The position numbers and the translations under genes are program-made. Of a stretch of 64,000 nucleotides of DNA, positions 25,716 through 33,228 are shown piece by piece. Below the pieces are notes generated by a model. It saw nothing but the letters and a program-made list of their open reading frames with translations, was not told the origin of the DNA and did not search any database. The stretch's first letter is position 1. Every line of letters starts with the position of its first letter. Source of the DNA: Myxococcales bacterium (GTDB lineage Bacteria; Myxococcota_A; Polyangia; Polyangiales; Houyiibacteriaceae); NCBI GenBank assembly GCA_029861865.1, contig JAOTYL010000012.1:1-64000 (forward strand), read 5' to 3'.

Positions 25716-27508
25716 TGCCCGTCCGACAATTGGGTCGACGCCACTTCCTATTAGGTACCGGCGGCGCCGTTCTTTCGATTCCATTCCTTCATTCACTCGC
25801 GCCTCGCCGGGCGAAAGCGCAAGCCCCGGACCCCCGGTTCTTCGTGGCTTATCTCACCGGTCATGGCGGTGTTTGGCCCGAGCACATGTACCCGGGCGAC
25901 CAGGCACTGAACAACTCGCACAACCTCTATAGCGATCACACGATCCGGTACGGACGTCTTTCAGCGAGCTCTTCGGGCGGGCAAGTGGCGCTGTCGCCGG
26001 TGCTCACATGCCCCTCAGGTGACATGCCGCAAAGCCTTGTCGACAAGATGATGCTGATCCGCGGCCTCGACATTCCCTTTTATGTGGGGCACAGCACGGC
26101 GCATGTGCTCGGCAACTACGAGCGGCGGGATCAGGGCCCGGACAGCGTGTCTAACTATGTCCCGACCATCGATCAGGTCCTTGCCGCTTGGTCAGGCTTC
26201 TATGGAGCGGGTGATCCGTACTTCTTGAAGTCGATGCACGTGGGCGAGGGGCTTTCTTGGATCGAGCGGTCCGCCGGGGTGCAAGCGATGTCACCTGCCA
26301 CGAGCCCCGACGTGCTCTTCCGAACCCTGCTTTCGACGATGTCTCCGTACCAGCCACCAGATACGCCGACGCCGACTCCGACGCCGACTCCGACGCCGAC
26401 TCCGACGCCGACGCCGACGCCGACTCCGACTCCGACTCCGACTCCGACGCCAACGCCAACGCCAACGCCGACGCCAACGCCAACGCCGACGCCGACGCCG
26501 ACGCCAACGCCAACGCCGCCGCTTCCAATGCCGCCTGGCGAAACACGGACGCACGTCTTGAATCGCGTCGTCGAGCACTACAACAACCTGGTGAACGGAT
26601 CGTTCGGAGACGCACGCCGGTTGAGCGCCAACGACAAGGCACGACTCACCGACCACATGGACATGGTCTCGGACTTGGCAAGGCGTTTCGATGCGGCCAC
26701 ACCCGTTCCCAAGGCCGTCGGCGCGGGAGCGGCGTGTGACCCTCAGTCCGCGAATCGCGGCAACACCGACGATTCGGGCGACATGTACAGACCGCAGTAC
26801 AGCGACTTGGTGCAATGGCACCGCGACTACAACGCGGTCTTTGCAGCTGCCATTTCGTGCGGCGCATGCCGGATCGCAACCGTGCGGGTTCAAAACACGT
26901 TCCACCAAAGCCCGAGCTTCACCGTCGACTGGGAGCAGTGGCACGAGCCGATCGCGCACCGCGCAATCTTCACCCGGAGCCGCTGGGCTGCTGAGGGAAA
27001 TCTTCCCGAGCATCCGCAAGACACGCTGGTGACGGCCAACAACAACTTCTACCGCGAAGCTTTCACCGACCTCATCGGGAGGCTCGACGACATCGACGCG
27101 GGAGACGGCACATCGCTTCTCGACCAGGGCATGGTCATGTGGGCGCACGAGTCAGGGATTAGGACCCACTCGGCGGACCAAATCCCTGTCGTGACCGCGG
27201 GTAGCGTAAACGGCTACTTCAACACGGGCCACTACTTCGACTTGCGCAATCGCGACGGCGCCGAGATGAACGGCACTAGTTCAGGTAACAGCGCGATTCA
27301 CGCGCAGCGTCGACCTGGGATTCTTTACAATCAGTGGCTGTCCAACATCCTCCAATCGATGGGCATGAGCCCGAGTCAGTTCCAACGAAGCCATGCTTAC
27401 GGTTGGGCGGGCTACGGCTATACGAACATAGAGTCGAGCGAACGCTGGCCGCAGCGACTGGTTACCGACGCGAACAAGAAGATCCCAAAGGTCACATCAG
27501 GCACGTGA
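25715..27508 (+). CDS. DUF1552-family exported protein with Thr-Pro repeat
   Basis: 597 residues. The N-terminus has a twin-arginine-type signal (GRRHFLLGTGGAVLSIPFLHSL). The DUF1552 body follows: FVAYLTGHGGVWPEHMYPG, MLIRGLDIPFYVGHS, TRSRWAAEGNLPEHPQD, MVMWAHESGIRTHSADQIPVVTAG. Around residues 217-268 it carries about 25 Thr-Pro dipeptides, an extended linker absent from the usual family. The start shares one base with the DUF1592 stop (TAATG), which fits the known co-occurrence of the two families. The active chemistry is unknown. Confidence 0.92.
   Translation: MPVRQLGRRHFLLGTGGAVLSIPFLHSLAPRRAKAQAPDPRFFVAYLTGHGGVWPEHMYPGDQALNNSHNLYSDHTIRYGRLSASSSGGQVALSPVLTCPSGDMPQSLVDKMMLIRGLDIPFYVGHSTAHVLGNYERRDQGPDSVSNYVPTIDQVLAAWSGFYGAGDPYFLKSMHVGEGLSWIERSAGVQAMSPATSPDVLFRTLLSTMSPYQPPDTPTPTPTPTPTPTPTPTPTPTPTPTPTPTPTPTPTPTPTPTPTPTPTPTPTPPLPMPPGETRTHVLNRVVEHYNNLVNGSFGDARRLSANDKARLTDHMDMVSDLARRFDAATPVPKAVGAGAACDPQSANRGNTDDSGDMYRPQYSDLVQWHRDYNAVFAAAISCGACRIATVRVQNTFHQSPSFTVDWEQWHEPIAHRAIFTRSRWAAEGNLPEHPQDTLVTANNNFYREAFTDLIGRLDDIDAGDGTSLLDQGMVMWAHESGIRTHSADQIPVVTAGSVNGYFNTGHYFDLRNRDGAEMNGTSSGNSAIHAQRRPGILYNQWLSNILQSMGMSPSQFQRSHAYGWAGYGYTNIESSERWPQRLVTDANKKIPKVTSGT
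26365..26518 (+). repeat. Hexamer tandem repeat coding for Thr-Pro
   Basis: About 154 bases of six-base units ACGCCG, ACTCCG and ACGCCA, coding for (Thr-Pro)n in the DUF1552 gene. Unit variants are grouped (CCGACT early, CCAACG late), as expected from expansion by slippage. Copy number may differ between strains and would change linker length without a frameshift. Confidence 0.95.
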
Positions 27509-27511
27509 GCA

Positions 27512-27531
27512 AAGAAGGGACTGTCCTTCTT
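27512..27531. repeat. Palindromic repeat copy 5 (variant)
   Basis: AAGAAGGGACTGTCCTTCTT, a compensated variant of the family: both arms changed from GGGG/CCCC towards GAAGG/CCTTC so that pairing is kept. It lies between the DUF1552 stop and the dehydrogenase gene, supplying the TT of the dehydrogenase TAA stop (27530-27532, minus strand). Confidence 0.85.
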
Positions 27532-28549
27532 AGACGGCGCCGGTGGCTTCTAGGTGCTGACAGGTGCGCTCGATGCCTTCATCGACGCTGACGGACGGGT
27601 TGTAGCCGAGGTCTCGGCGAGCTTTTTCGATGCTGAAGTAGTGGTGCGTGCACATGTACCGGATCGCGAAGCGCGTGAGACCGTCTTCTGCATTCAACGT
27701 GCCCCCTTTTAGCGTGTCGATGCCCTCTTTCACAGCAGCGATTGCGTAGACCAGCGACTTGGGTGCGCGATACTTGATCGGGGGGAACCCGAGGCGTGCT
27801 GCGACCTTCCGGACGAAGTCCCAAAACGGCATCGGCTCGCCATTGGTAATGAAATAAGCCTGCCCGGCGGCTACGCTCTCGAGGCCGTCGTTGGCCAGCG
27901 CTTCGTCGGCGAGGATCACCGCATCGATCAGGTTAGTCACATAGGTGTAGTCCGAGAGCCAAACGCCTCGACCTACCTGAACGCGCAGCCGTCCCGATCT
28001 TGCTTGGTTGAGAAGGGCCGGCATGAAGCGTCGGTCACCGGGGCCAAAGACGACGTGGGGCCTGAGCGCCGTGGTCGCGACTCCACCCTTTCTGTTCGCA
28101 GAAAGGACATACTTTTCCGCGGCGATCTTGCTGTCGGCGTAGGGCGCTTGCGAAACCGACGAGTACGGCAAGCTTTCATCGCCGTTCTCGATGTCCTTTC
28201 CCTCGTAGACGACGCTCCCTGAGCTGATGTACACGAACCGTTTGACGCCATGTTGCTGGGCAGCCTCGAGCATGTTCTTGGTGCCGCCTAGATTCACCGC
28301 CCACACGAAGTCTTTCTTGTTCTGCTTGGTATGCACGATCGAGGCGTTGTGGATGATTGTGTCCACACCCTTGCAGGCCTCCATGACAGCGGCCTTGTCG
28401 GTGATGTCGATCCGTCGGTACTCGGCCCCCTGGACGGGGCATTCCTCCGCCAAGTCGATCGCGATGACCTCGTCGCCGCGAGCCTCGAGGGCGCGGGCGA
28501 TCTCGGCGCCGACGAACCCGCAGGCGCCCGTAACCAAGCTGACCGTCAT
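27530..28549 (-). CDS. NSDHL/ERG26-like 3-beta-hydroxysteroid dehydrogenase, C4-decarboxylating
   Basis: 339 residues of an extended SDR. Cofactor motif TGACGFVG (7-14) and catalytic Tyr137/Lys141 in PYADSKIAAEK. The sequence (IIHNASIVHTKQNKKDFVWAVNLGGTKNMLEAAQQHGVKRFVYISSGSVVY) follows the 3-beta-HSD/sterol-4-alpha-carboxylate 3-dehydrogenase family. In sterol synthesis this enzyme oxidises the 3-hydroxyl and releases the C4 carboxyl as CO2. It lies 3 bases downstream of a sterol-desaturase-type hydroxylase, the enzyme that would supply the C4 carboxylate. Hopanoid or other steroid substrates are alternatives. Confidence 0.85.
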   Translation of the reverse strand: MTVSLVTGACGFVGAEIARALEARGDEVIAIDLAEECPVQGAEYRRIDITDKAAVMEACKGVDTIIHNASIVHTKQNKKDFVWAVNLGGTKNMLEAAQQHGVKRFVYISSGSVVYEGKDIENGDESLPYSSVSQAPYADSKIAAEKYVLSANRKGGVATTALRPHVVFGPGDRRFMPALLNQARSGRLRVQVGRGVWLSDYTYVTNLIDAVILADEALANDGLESVAAGQAYFITNGEPMPFWDFVRKVAARLGFPPIKYRAPKSLVYAIAAVKEGIDTLKGGTLNAEDGLTRFAIRYMCTHHYFSIEKARRDLGYNPSVSVDEGIERTCQHLEATGAV

Positions 28550-28552
28550 GGT

Positions 28553-29227
28553 CTACTCCACGGTGCCGAAGATGATGTCGGGCAGTGGCGTGATCGACGC
28601 GTAGTTGCCGGAGATCATGCTGTGATGGTGCCGGTCGTGTTTGGCCGCGAGGATGCCCAAAGTCCTGACGGGGAAGCGCGGAATGTCGACGCCGGCATGG
28701 TTCAGAATGTTGAAGGCGGTGTACGTGATGAACAACAATGCAAGTGTGTAGAGATGCACGCCGCCCACGAGCGCGACCGAGCCGAAGAACAACGAGAGCC
28801 CCATGAAAGTCTCGATCGGATGAAGCAGCAGACTGTCGATGACGCGAGGATTGCGGGCGGCATGATGCACAGAATGGACCCCGCGGAGGATTCTCCACTC
28901 GTGGAAGAGGAATCGATGCATGAAGTAGTACCCGAAGTCGTATAGCAAGATGACAGTCGCGGCTTCGAGAGCGAAGCGCCAAGCGGGGATGGCATGATCG
29001 TAATAGAGGTAGTCGCCTAGGCCGTACATCACTGAGAAGATCAAGGTGATCGAGACCGTGGTGTTCAGGATGACCCTAGAGCGGAGCTCACGATCGGTTG
29101 CCGATCGGTGTGGATCGTCGCTGATCAGGAACTCTTGTGCGCGCTTGGAGCGGTACGCGTAGAGCAAGAGCGCGATCGCGAGGCCGGCTGAAGCGTAGCT
29201 CGCGAGAATGACGATGAGGACCTTCAT
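28553..29227 (-). CDS. Sterol desaturase/C4-methyl oxidase-like fatty acid hydroxylase
   Basis: 224 residues, membrane di-iron enzyme of the fatty acid hydroxylase superfamily. The histidine clusters are HRFLFH (104-109), HSVHH (118-122), NILNHAG (His177) and HDRHHH (197-202). Four hydrophobic segments surround them. This family includes ERG25/SMO (C4-methyl oxidation), C5-desaturases and alkane/carotenoid hydroxylases. The neighbouring NSDHL-like gene makes C4-methyl oxidase the best guess, but family similarity alone cannot decide. It needs an electron donor, possibly the reductase 27 bases upstream. Confidence 0.82.
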   Translation of the reverse strand: MKVLIVILASYASAGLAIALLLYAYRSKRAQEFLISDDPHRSATDRELRSRVILNTTVSITLIFSVMYGLGDYLYYDHAIPAWRFALEAATVILLYDFGYYFMHRFLFHEWRILRGVHSVHHAARNPRVIDSLLLHPIETFMGLSLFFGSVALVGGVHLYTLALLFITYTAFNILNHAGVDIPRFPVRTLGILAAKHDRHHHSMISGNYASITPLPDIIFGTVE

Positions 29228-29254
29228 TGGGATGCCTGTACATTCATTGTAAAC

Positions 29255-30418
29255 CTAGTGCACCAATCTGAGAACTAGCGTGCCGGCGACCATGAACGCG
29301 AACACCGCGGCCGCCGCCAGCTGCGAAACACGCCTGCCGTACGAGGACTTAACCGCAGACGCCGTGCGAAACGAGGTGGAATCGGCGTCGAGCTCGAGTG
29401 GCTCGCTGCTCGCCGGGATGCTTTGGCAGAGGAGCGCAACCCCCCTTGCGATGTCTCGTTCGGAAAGCGCCTCGTGCGTTCGCATGTAGACCCGGCCGGT
29501 CCTGACGTGAGCCATGCACGAGCCGCAGTAACCGGACTCGCACGAGTGCCCAGGGTTCAAGCTGGCCGCCTGGGCACATTCGAGCAATGTCTTGCCCCGC
29601 ACGTAGGGAACCGACCGCGACCGGCCGTCGAGCCAAAGGCTGAACTTCGGGGGCGACTCGAAGGACTGGACATCTACGAGGCCGCGCTCTACCTGGTCGG
29701 GATCGGCAGGTGAGACGAATCGCTCGACGTACACCAGTTCTTCGTGCACGCCTGCTTCGTCGAGAGCGTCTTCGACGAGCTCGATGAACGCAGCTGGACC
29801 GCAGATGTAGAACTCGCCGATGTCGGTGTCATGCAAGTGCGACCGCAACTCGTCGCGGCTGAGATATCCGCTCGCGGAGTCGTAGTGATGGTGGACGACC
29901 AGGCGTTCCGAGTGCTCCCCGACGAGTCGATCGACCTCGTCTGCGTAGATCACCGAGTCGGGGCGCTGGTTTGCATAGACGAGGGTGATCGTTCGTTTGG
30001 TGGTGGCCAACGCGCTCTTGAGGAGGGAAATGATCGGGGTAATCCCGCTCCCGCCTGCGAACAGAAACAATGGAGCACCGTGGCGCGTCTCAGGGTCGAG
30101 AACGAAGCGTCCCTCGGGCACACTCGCACGAATCTTGTCACCAACTGCGAGATTGTCGTTCATCCAGTTCGAGACGCGACCGCCTTCGACTCGCTTGACG
30201 GCGATTTTCAGGGGCTCATCGAGGTCTGGGCAGCTCGACAGGGAGTAGCACCGCGTGACCTCGTGACCTTCCCATGGGAGCTCGAAGGTGAGATGCTGCC
30301 CGGCTCTGTAACGATACGCCTCGCGCAGCTCGGGCGGAACCCAAAGCTCGAACGAGGCACAGTCCGCGGTCTCTCGAGTCACGGCCGTAATCTCCAGCTC
30401 ATGAAGCTCGACGGTCAC
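29255..30418 (-). CDS. Ferredoxin reductase with [2Fe-2S] domain and C-terminal membrane anchor
   Basis: 387 residues from GTG 30418, which overlaps the TetR stop as GTGA. FAD motif RCYS (56-59), NAD motif GGSGITP (122-128) and YICGP (204-208), then a plant-type 2Fe-2S domain with Cys293, Cys298, Cys301 and Cys331. This is the arrangement of phenylacetate/KshB-type oxygenase reductases. Unusually, a hydrophobic helix at 366-385 (QLAAAAVFAFMVAGTLVLRL) follows the iron-sulfur domain. It may tether the protein to the membrane to serve the di-iron hydroxylase downstream, as cytochrome b5 does for ERG25. Confidence 0.88.
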   Translation of the reverse strand: MTVELHELEITAVTRETADCASFELWVPPELREAYRYRAGQHLTFELPWEGHEVTRCYSLSSCPDLDEPLKIAVKRVEGGRVSNWMNDNLAVGDKIRASVPEGRFVLDPETRHGAPLFLFAGGSGITPIISLLKSALATTKRTITLVYANQRPDSVIYADEVDRLVGEHSERLVVHHHYDSASGYLSRDELRSHLHDTDIGEFYICGPAAFIELVEDALDEAGVHEELVYVERFVSPADPDQVERGLVDVQSFESPPKFSLWLDGRSRSVPYVRGKTLLECAQAASLNPGHSCESGYCGSCMAHVRTGRVYMRTHEALSERDIARGVALLCQSIPASSEPLELDADSTSFRTASAVKSSYGRRVSQLAAAAVFAFMVAGTLVLRLVH

Positions 30419-31104
30419 GAGGCGTCTCCAAGGCCTGCCGATTCGAGCACCGAGGCGAGCCGCTCGGGTCTGCAGTAGCTCCGAAGCATGTGTCGGATCG
30501 CCTGATCTGTGACGTGCTTGGCATCCTGCTTGCAGCCGCGATCCATCCACATCGCAAGCCTCACCTGTTGGGAAACGATTACGATTCTCGCCATCAGCTC
30601 TGGATCGTCGTCGATCAGGTAACCATCTTCGATGCAACGTCGAAGGATGTCGGCGAAAAGCTGCAAGCCAGCGCCGAGCGCCTCTACTTGCTCAGGGCTT
30701 CGAAGAAGCTCGATCGTCGACCACGCGGTGACTTCTTTGAGCTGCATTCGCAGGAAGTCGCGACGCTTCATGAAGAACGCGAGCTGCATCCTGGTTCCGG
30801 CGATCAGCATCTCGATCGACGGGGCATCCTCTTGGAGAATCCCTTGGGCAAGCACCATGACCTCGCTCAGCCGGCGGCGATTGACGGCCCGGTAGATCTC
30901 CCACTTCGATTCGAAGACGCTGTAGAGCGTGGTCAGCGATACCCCCGCCTCGGCCGCCACCCGCTGGACCTTGGTGGCCTCGTAACCCACCTCGCCAAAC
31001 ACACGCTCGGCCGAATCGAGGATGGCCTCGCGATAGAGGTCTCGCTTCTTGTCTTTGAGGCTTTTCCGCGCTTTTGGCGCGATTTCTGCTGTTGGCATCA
31101 ACAT
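30415..31104 (-). CDS. TetR-family regulator heading the hydroxylase/dehydrogenase operon
   Basis: 229 residues. N-terminal HTH (REAILDSAERVFGEVGYEATKVQRVAAEAGVSLTTLYSVFESK, about 25-70) and a ligand-binding C-terminal domain. The start is ATG 31104, or the in-frame ATG 31098. It is first in an operon of TetR, ferredoxin reductase, C4-oxidase-like and NSDHL-like genes, with GTGA coupling to the second gene. It probably represses its own operon and responds to a lipid-like ligand; this is inference from family and context. Confidence 0.9.
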   Translation of the reverse strand: MLMPTAEIAPKARKSLKDKKRDLYREAILDSAERVFGEVGYEATKVQRVAAEAGVSLTTLYSVFESKWEIYRAVNRRRLSEVMVLAQGILQEDAPSIEMLIAGTRMQLAFFMKRRDFLRMQLKEVTAWSTIELLRSPEQVEALGAGLQLFADILRRCIEDGYLIDDDPELMARIVIVSQQVRLAMWMDRGCKQDAKHVTDQAIRHMLRSYCRPERLASVLESAGLGDAS

Positions 31105-31137
31105 TCGGAATGATAATAAAGAAAATCAGAATGTCAA
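31102..31137 (-). promoter_or_regulatory. Candidate promoter and palindrome before the TetR operon
   Basis: On the minus strand TTGACA (31132-31137) and TATCAT (31110-31115) are separated by 16 bases. CATTCGGAATG (31102-31112) is a perfect 11-base palindrome overlapping the -10 region and the first ATG. Transcription would start at or just inside the start codon, implying a leaderless or very short leader message. A TetR operator at this site is an inference. The divergent DUF1214 gene starts 68 bases away. Confidence 0.45.
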
Positions 31138-31171
31138 TTCCGCAGCCGTTCCGCGCGCTACGATGTGCCCG

Positions 31172-32407
31172 ATGTCTGATGAGATCACACGTAGCCAGGC
31201 CCTTTTCAATCGGTTCGCCGATCAACTGAAGGCGATCGGCGACAAGATCGTCGGTCCAACGGGTGCGAAGGGTCCGCGAGAGCGCGCCGAGGGGTTTCGC
31301 TACCTCGTCGCGTTGTTGGCGGCGGCGCACGAGCTCGAGATGGAGATCGAACGGACGCACCCGAGGCTGACGCGCATGTTCACGCCGATGCGAAGCTTCA
31401 TCGCAGACGGGACCGACACGCTCTACCACGAAGCCAAGCTCGCGGAGTCGCATTCGTACGAGCTCACCGTGAGGCGTGGTGACGATCTTTTTCTTTCGAC
31501 CGTCGTCTACGCGAGCGACGACGAAGGCATGCGCGAAATGGTCAGCTTCCTGATCGATGAGGACATCGCTTTCGAGACCGAGGAGGAAGACCAGGTTGCT
31601 ACGATCCACATCAGCGCGAAACGTCCAAAGGACGCGAAGAACTGGCTCGAGCTGAAAGGACAGCAGCCATTCGTTCTAATCCGTCAATACTTTCCCGAAT
31701 CGGTGATCGAGGTCGACGATGGGAAGTACAGACAAGCCGCCATGTCGATACAGTGCATTGAAAATGTCCCCGTTCCGCACACGTACAGTCCAGATGATGT
31801 TGCGTCAGGACTCGATCGCATTGTCGCATTCATGGAGGACACCCTCGACGCAGCCCTCGGAATCTCGGCGTACGTTGCGCTCAACATGATCGAATACGAT
31901 CAGGACGTTGCGAACCCTACCCGAATTGCAGCAGACGGCAGTCTCATCCTGGACGAGGAGCGTCACGACGAATACACGCCAGATGAGCTGGTCGACATGG
32001 TCGACCCGAAGGTCGTCGCCAACAATCTACCTGGTCCCGGCATCGGCTATGTCGGGGCCTCGTTCAAGCTCGCTGACGACGAGGCGATTCTTATCGAGGG
32101 CAAAAACGTGCGGTGCCGCTACTGGTCTTGCCAGTTGTTCAACCAGTTCCTGCAATCCGGTGACTATCGCTATCACAGAGTGTCGCTCAACAACCGGCAA
32201 GTGCAGTTCGACGACGACGGCTCGTTTCGGATCTACGCAAGCCGGAAAGACCCGGGCGTGAAGAACTGGCTAGATACGGAAGGCCGGAGGAGAGGCCAGG
32301 TCGTGCTTCGAACCTTGCTGGCCGAAACAGACTTGGACCCCGAGCTCTCGGTCATCAAGATCGCCGACATTCCGAAACGCGACTTCATCCGAGCTGACAC
32401 GGATTAA
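31172..32407 (+). CDS. DUF1214-domain protein
   Basis: 411 residues from ATG 31172 (ATG 31163 possible). The C-terminal third (NVRCRYWSCQLFNQFLQSGDYRYHRVSLNNRQVQFDDDGSFRIYASRKDPGVKNWLDT, written in part) matches the DUF1214/DUF1254 pattern. The N-terminal half is acidic and helical. No signal peptide is seen. Function unknown; homologues often sit near steroid or lipid genes in actinobacteria and myxobacteria. It is divergent from the TetR operon. Its stop overlaps the stop of the convergent SDR by four bases. Confidence 0.8.
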   Translation: MSDEITRSQALFNRFADQLKAIGDKIVGPTGAKGPRERAEGFRYLVALLAAAHELEMEIERTHPRLTRMFTPMRSFIADGTDTLYHEAKLAESHSYELTVRRGDDLFLSTVVYASDDEGMREMVSFLIDEDIAFETEEEDQVATIHISAKRPKDAKNWLELKGQQPFVLIRQYFPESVIEVDDGKYRQAAMSIQCIENVPVPHTYSPDDVASGLDRIVAFMEDTLDAALGISAYVALNMIEYDQDVANPTRIAADGSLILDEERHDEYTPDELVDMVDPKVVANNLPGPGIGYVGASFKLADDEAILIEGKNVRCRYWSCQLFNQFLQSGDYRYHRVSLNNRQVQFDDDGSFRIYASRKDPGVKNWLDTEGRRRGQVVLRTLLAETDLDPELSVIKIADIPKRDFIRADTD

Positions 32408-33228
32408 CCCTTTGAAAAAGGAAACTGTCCCCTTTGCTGCTGGTCGAGGGCTGCGAGGCCGCGCTTTTCGGCGTCGTCCATCCCGCGTGCGACTAGACCA
32501 GGAAACAGCCCGAGCAGCCGGATGAGCTTTCCTCGCATCGCCGGTACGAGCAGCTCACGCCGAGGCTCGTCTATCACGCGTATCACCTCGCGTGCAAACC
32601 TGTCGGGCGACATCGCTTTCTCGGTAAAAACGACGACGCCGGCACGTTTGTCGCGCATGGTCTGAAGCATCGGCGTTTCGACGGCGCTCGGGCAGGCCAC
32701 CGTCCAGTGAATCGGTGAGTGGCGGTGATCGAGGGCACAGCTGTGCGTGTACGCGCGGATGGCGTGCTTGCTTGCACAATACGCGGCGAGCTCGGGCGAA
32801 GGCGCAAACGCCGCCATGCTCGCGACATTGATGAAATGCCCTCTTTCCCGCTCGAGAAAGCGGGGGAGCAGGGTTCGCACCCCGTGCAAGACGCCCATGA
32901 TGTTGACCTCGACGGTGACGCGGTCGTCGTCCGCGGACACGCGGTCACATCGGCCGGGCAAGCATACCCCTGCATTGTTGATCAACACGTCGATCGGTCC
33001 GCCGCGAGTCTCAACCTCGCCGACGACGCGCTCCCACATCTTCAGGTCACGTACGTCCAAAGTTGCGGTCTCGATGCCAGGAAGCTCGGTGCGAAGCCGT
33101 GTGAGAGCCTCCGAATCGATGTCCGTGGCAACGACCGAATGCCCCGCTTCACGACAAAGGCGCGTGATCGCAGAACCGATTCCGTTTGCGGCTCCCGTGA
33201 CGAACACTCTCTTCGTCGCCTCGGTCAC
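32404..33228 (-). CDS. SDR-family oxidoreductase with repeat-encoded C-terminus
   Basis: 274 residues from GTG 33228, whose GTGA overlaps the upstream SDR stop; ATG 33243 is an alternative. TGAANGIGSA near 12-21, NNAG near 87-90, Ser in INVASMAAF and the catalytic YCASKHA (Tyr-X3-Lys) are present. The final residues QRGQFPFSKG are read from a copy of the palindromic repeat (32415-32435), which has displaced the original stop. The C-terminal ELLVPAMRGKLIRLLGLFPGLVARG is typical of lipid-type SDRs. Confidence 0.9.
   Translation of the reverse strand: MTEATKRVFVTGAANGIGSAITRLCREAGHSVVATDIDSEALTRLRTELPGIETATLDVRDLKMWERVVGEVETRGGPIDVLINNAGVCLPGRCDRVSADDDRVTVEVNIMGVLHGVRTLLPRFLERERGHFINVASMAAFAPSPELAAYCASKHAIRAYTHSCALDHRHSPIHWTVACPSAVETPMLQTMRDKRAGVVVFTEKAMSPDRFAREVIRVIDEPRRELLVPAMRGKLIRLLGLFPGLVARGMDDAEKRGLAALDQQQRGQFPFSKG
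32415..32435. repeat. Palindromic repeat copy 6 (imperfect, inside a coding end)
   Basis: AAAAAGGAAACTGTCCCCTTT: the left arm has AAA where others have GGG, so pairing is weakened. It is read through by the SDR gene and adds a short tail, unlike the other copies, where the stop falls at the repeat edge. Confidence 0.75.

Noticed and set aside
26365-26518. Possible CRISPR array
   Set aside because: Contiguous six-base units without spacers; a coding microsatellite.
26257-26739. Plus-strand frame coding an Asp/Ala/Ser/Asn repeat protein
   Set aside because: It is the hexamer repeat of the DUF1552 gene read in another frame.
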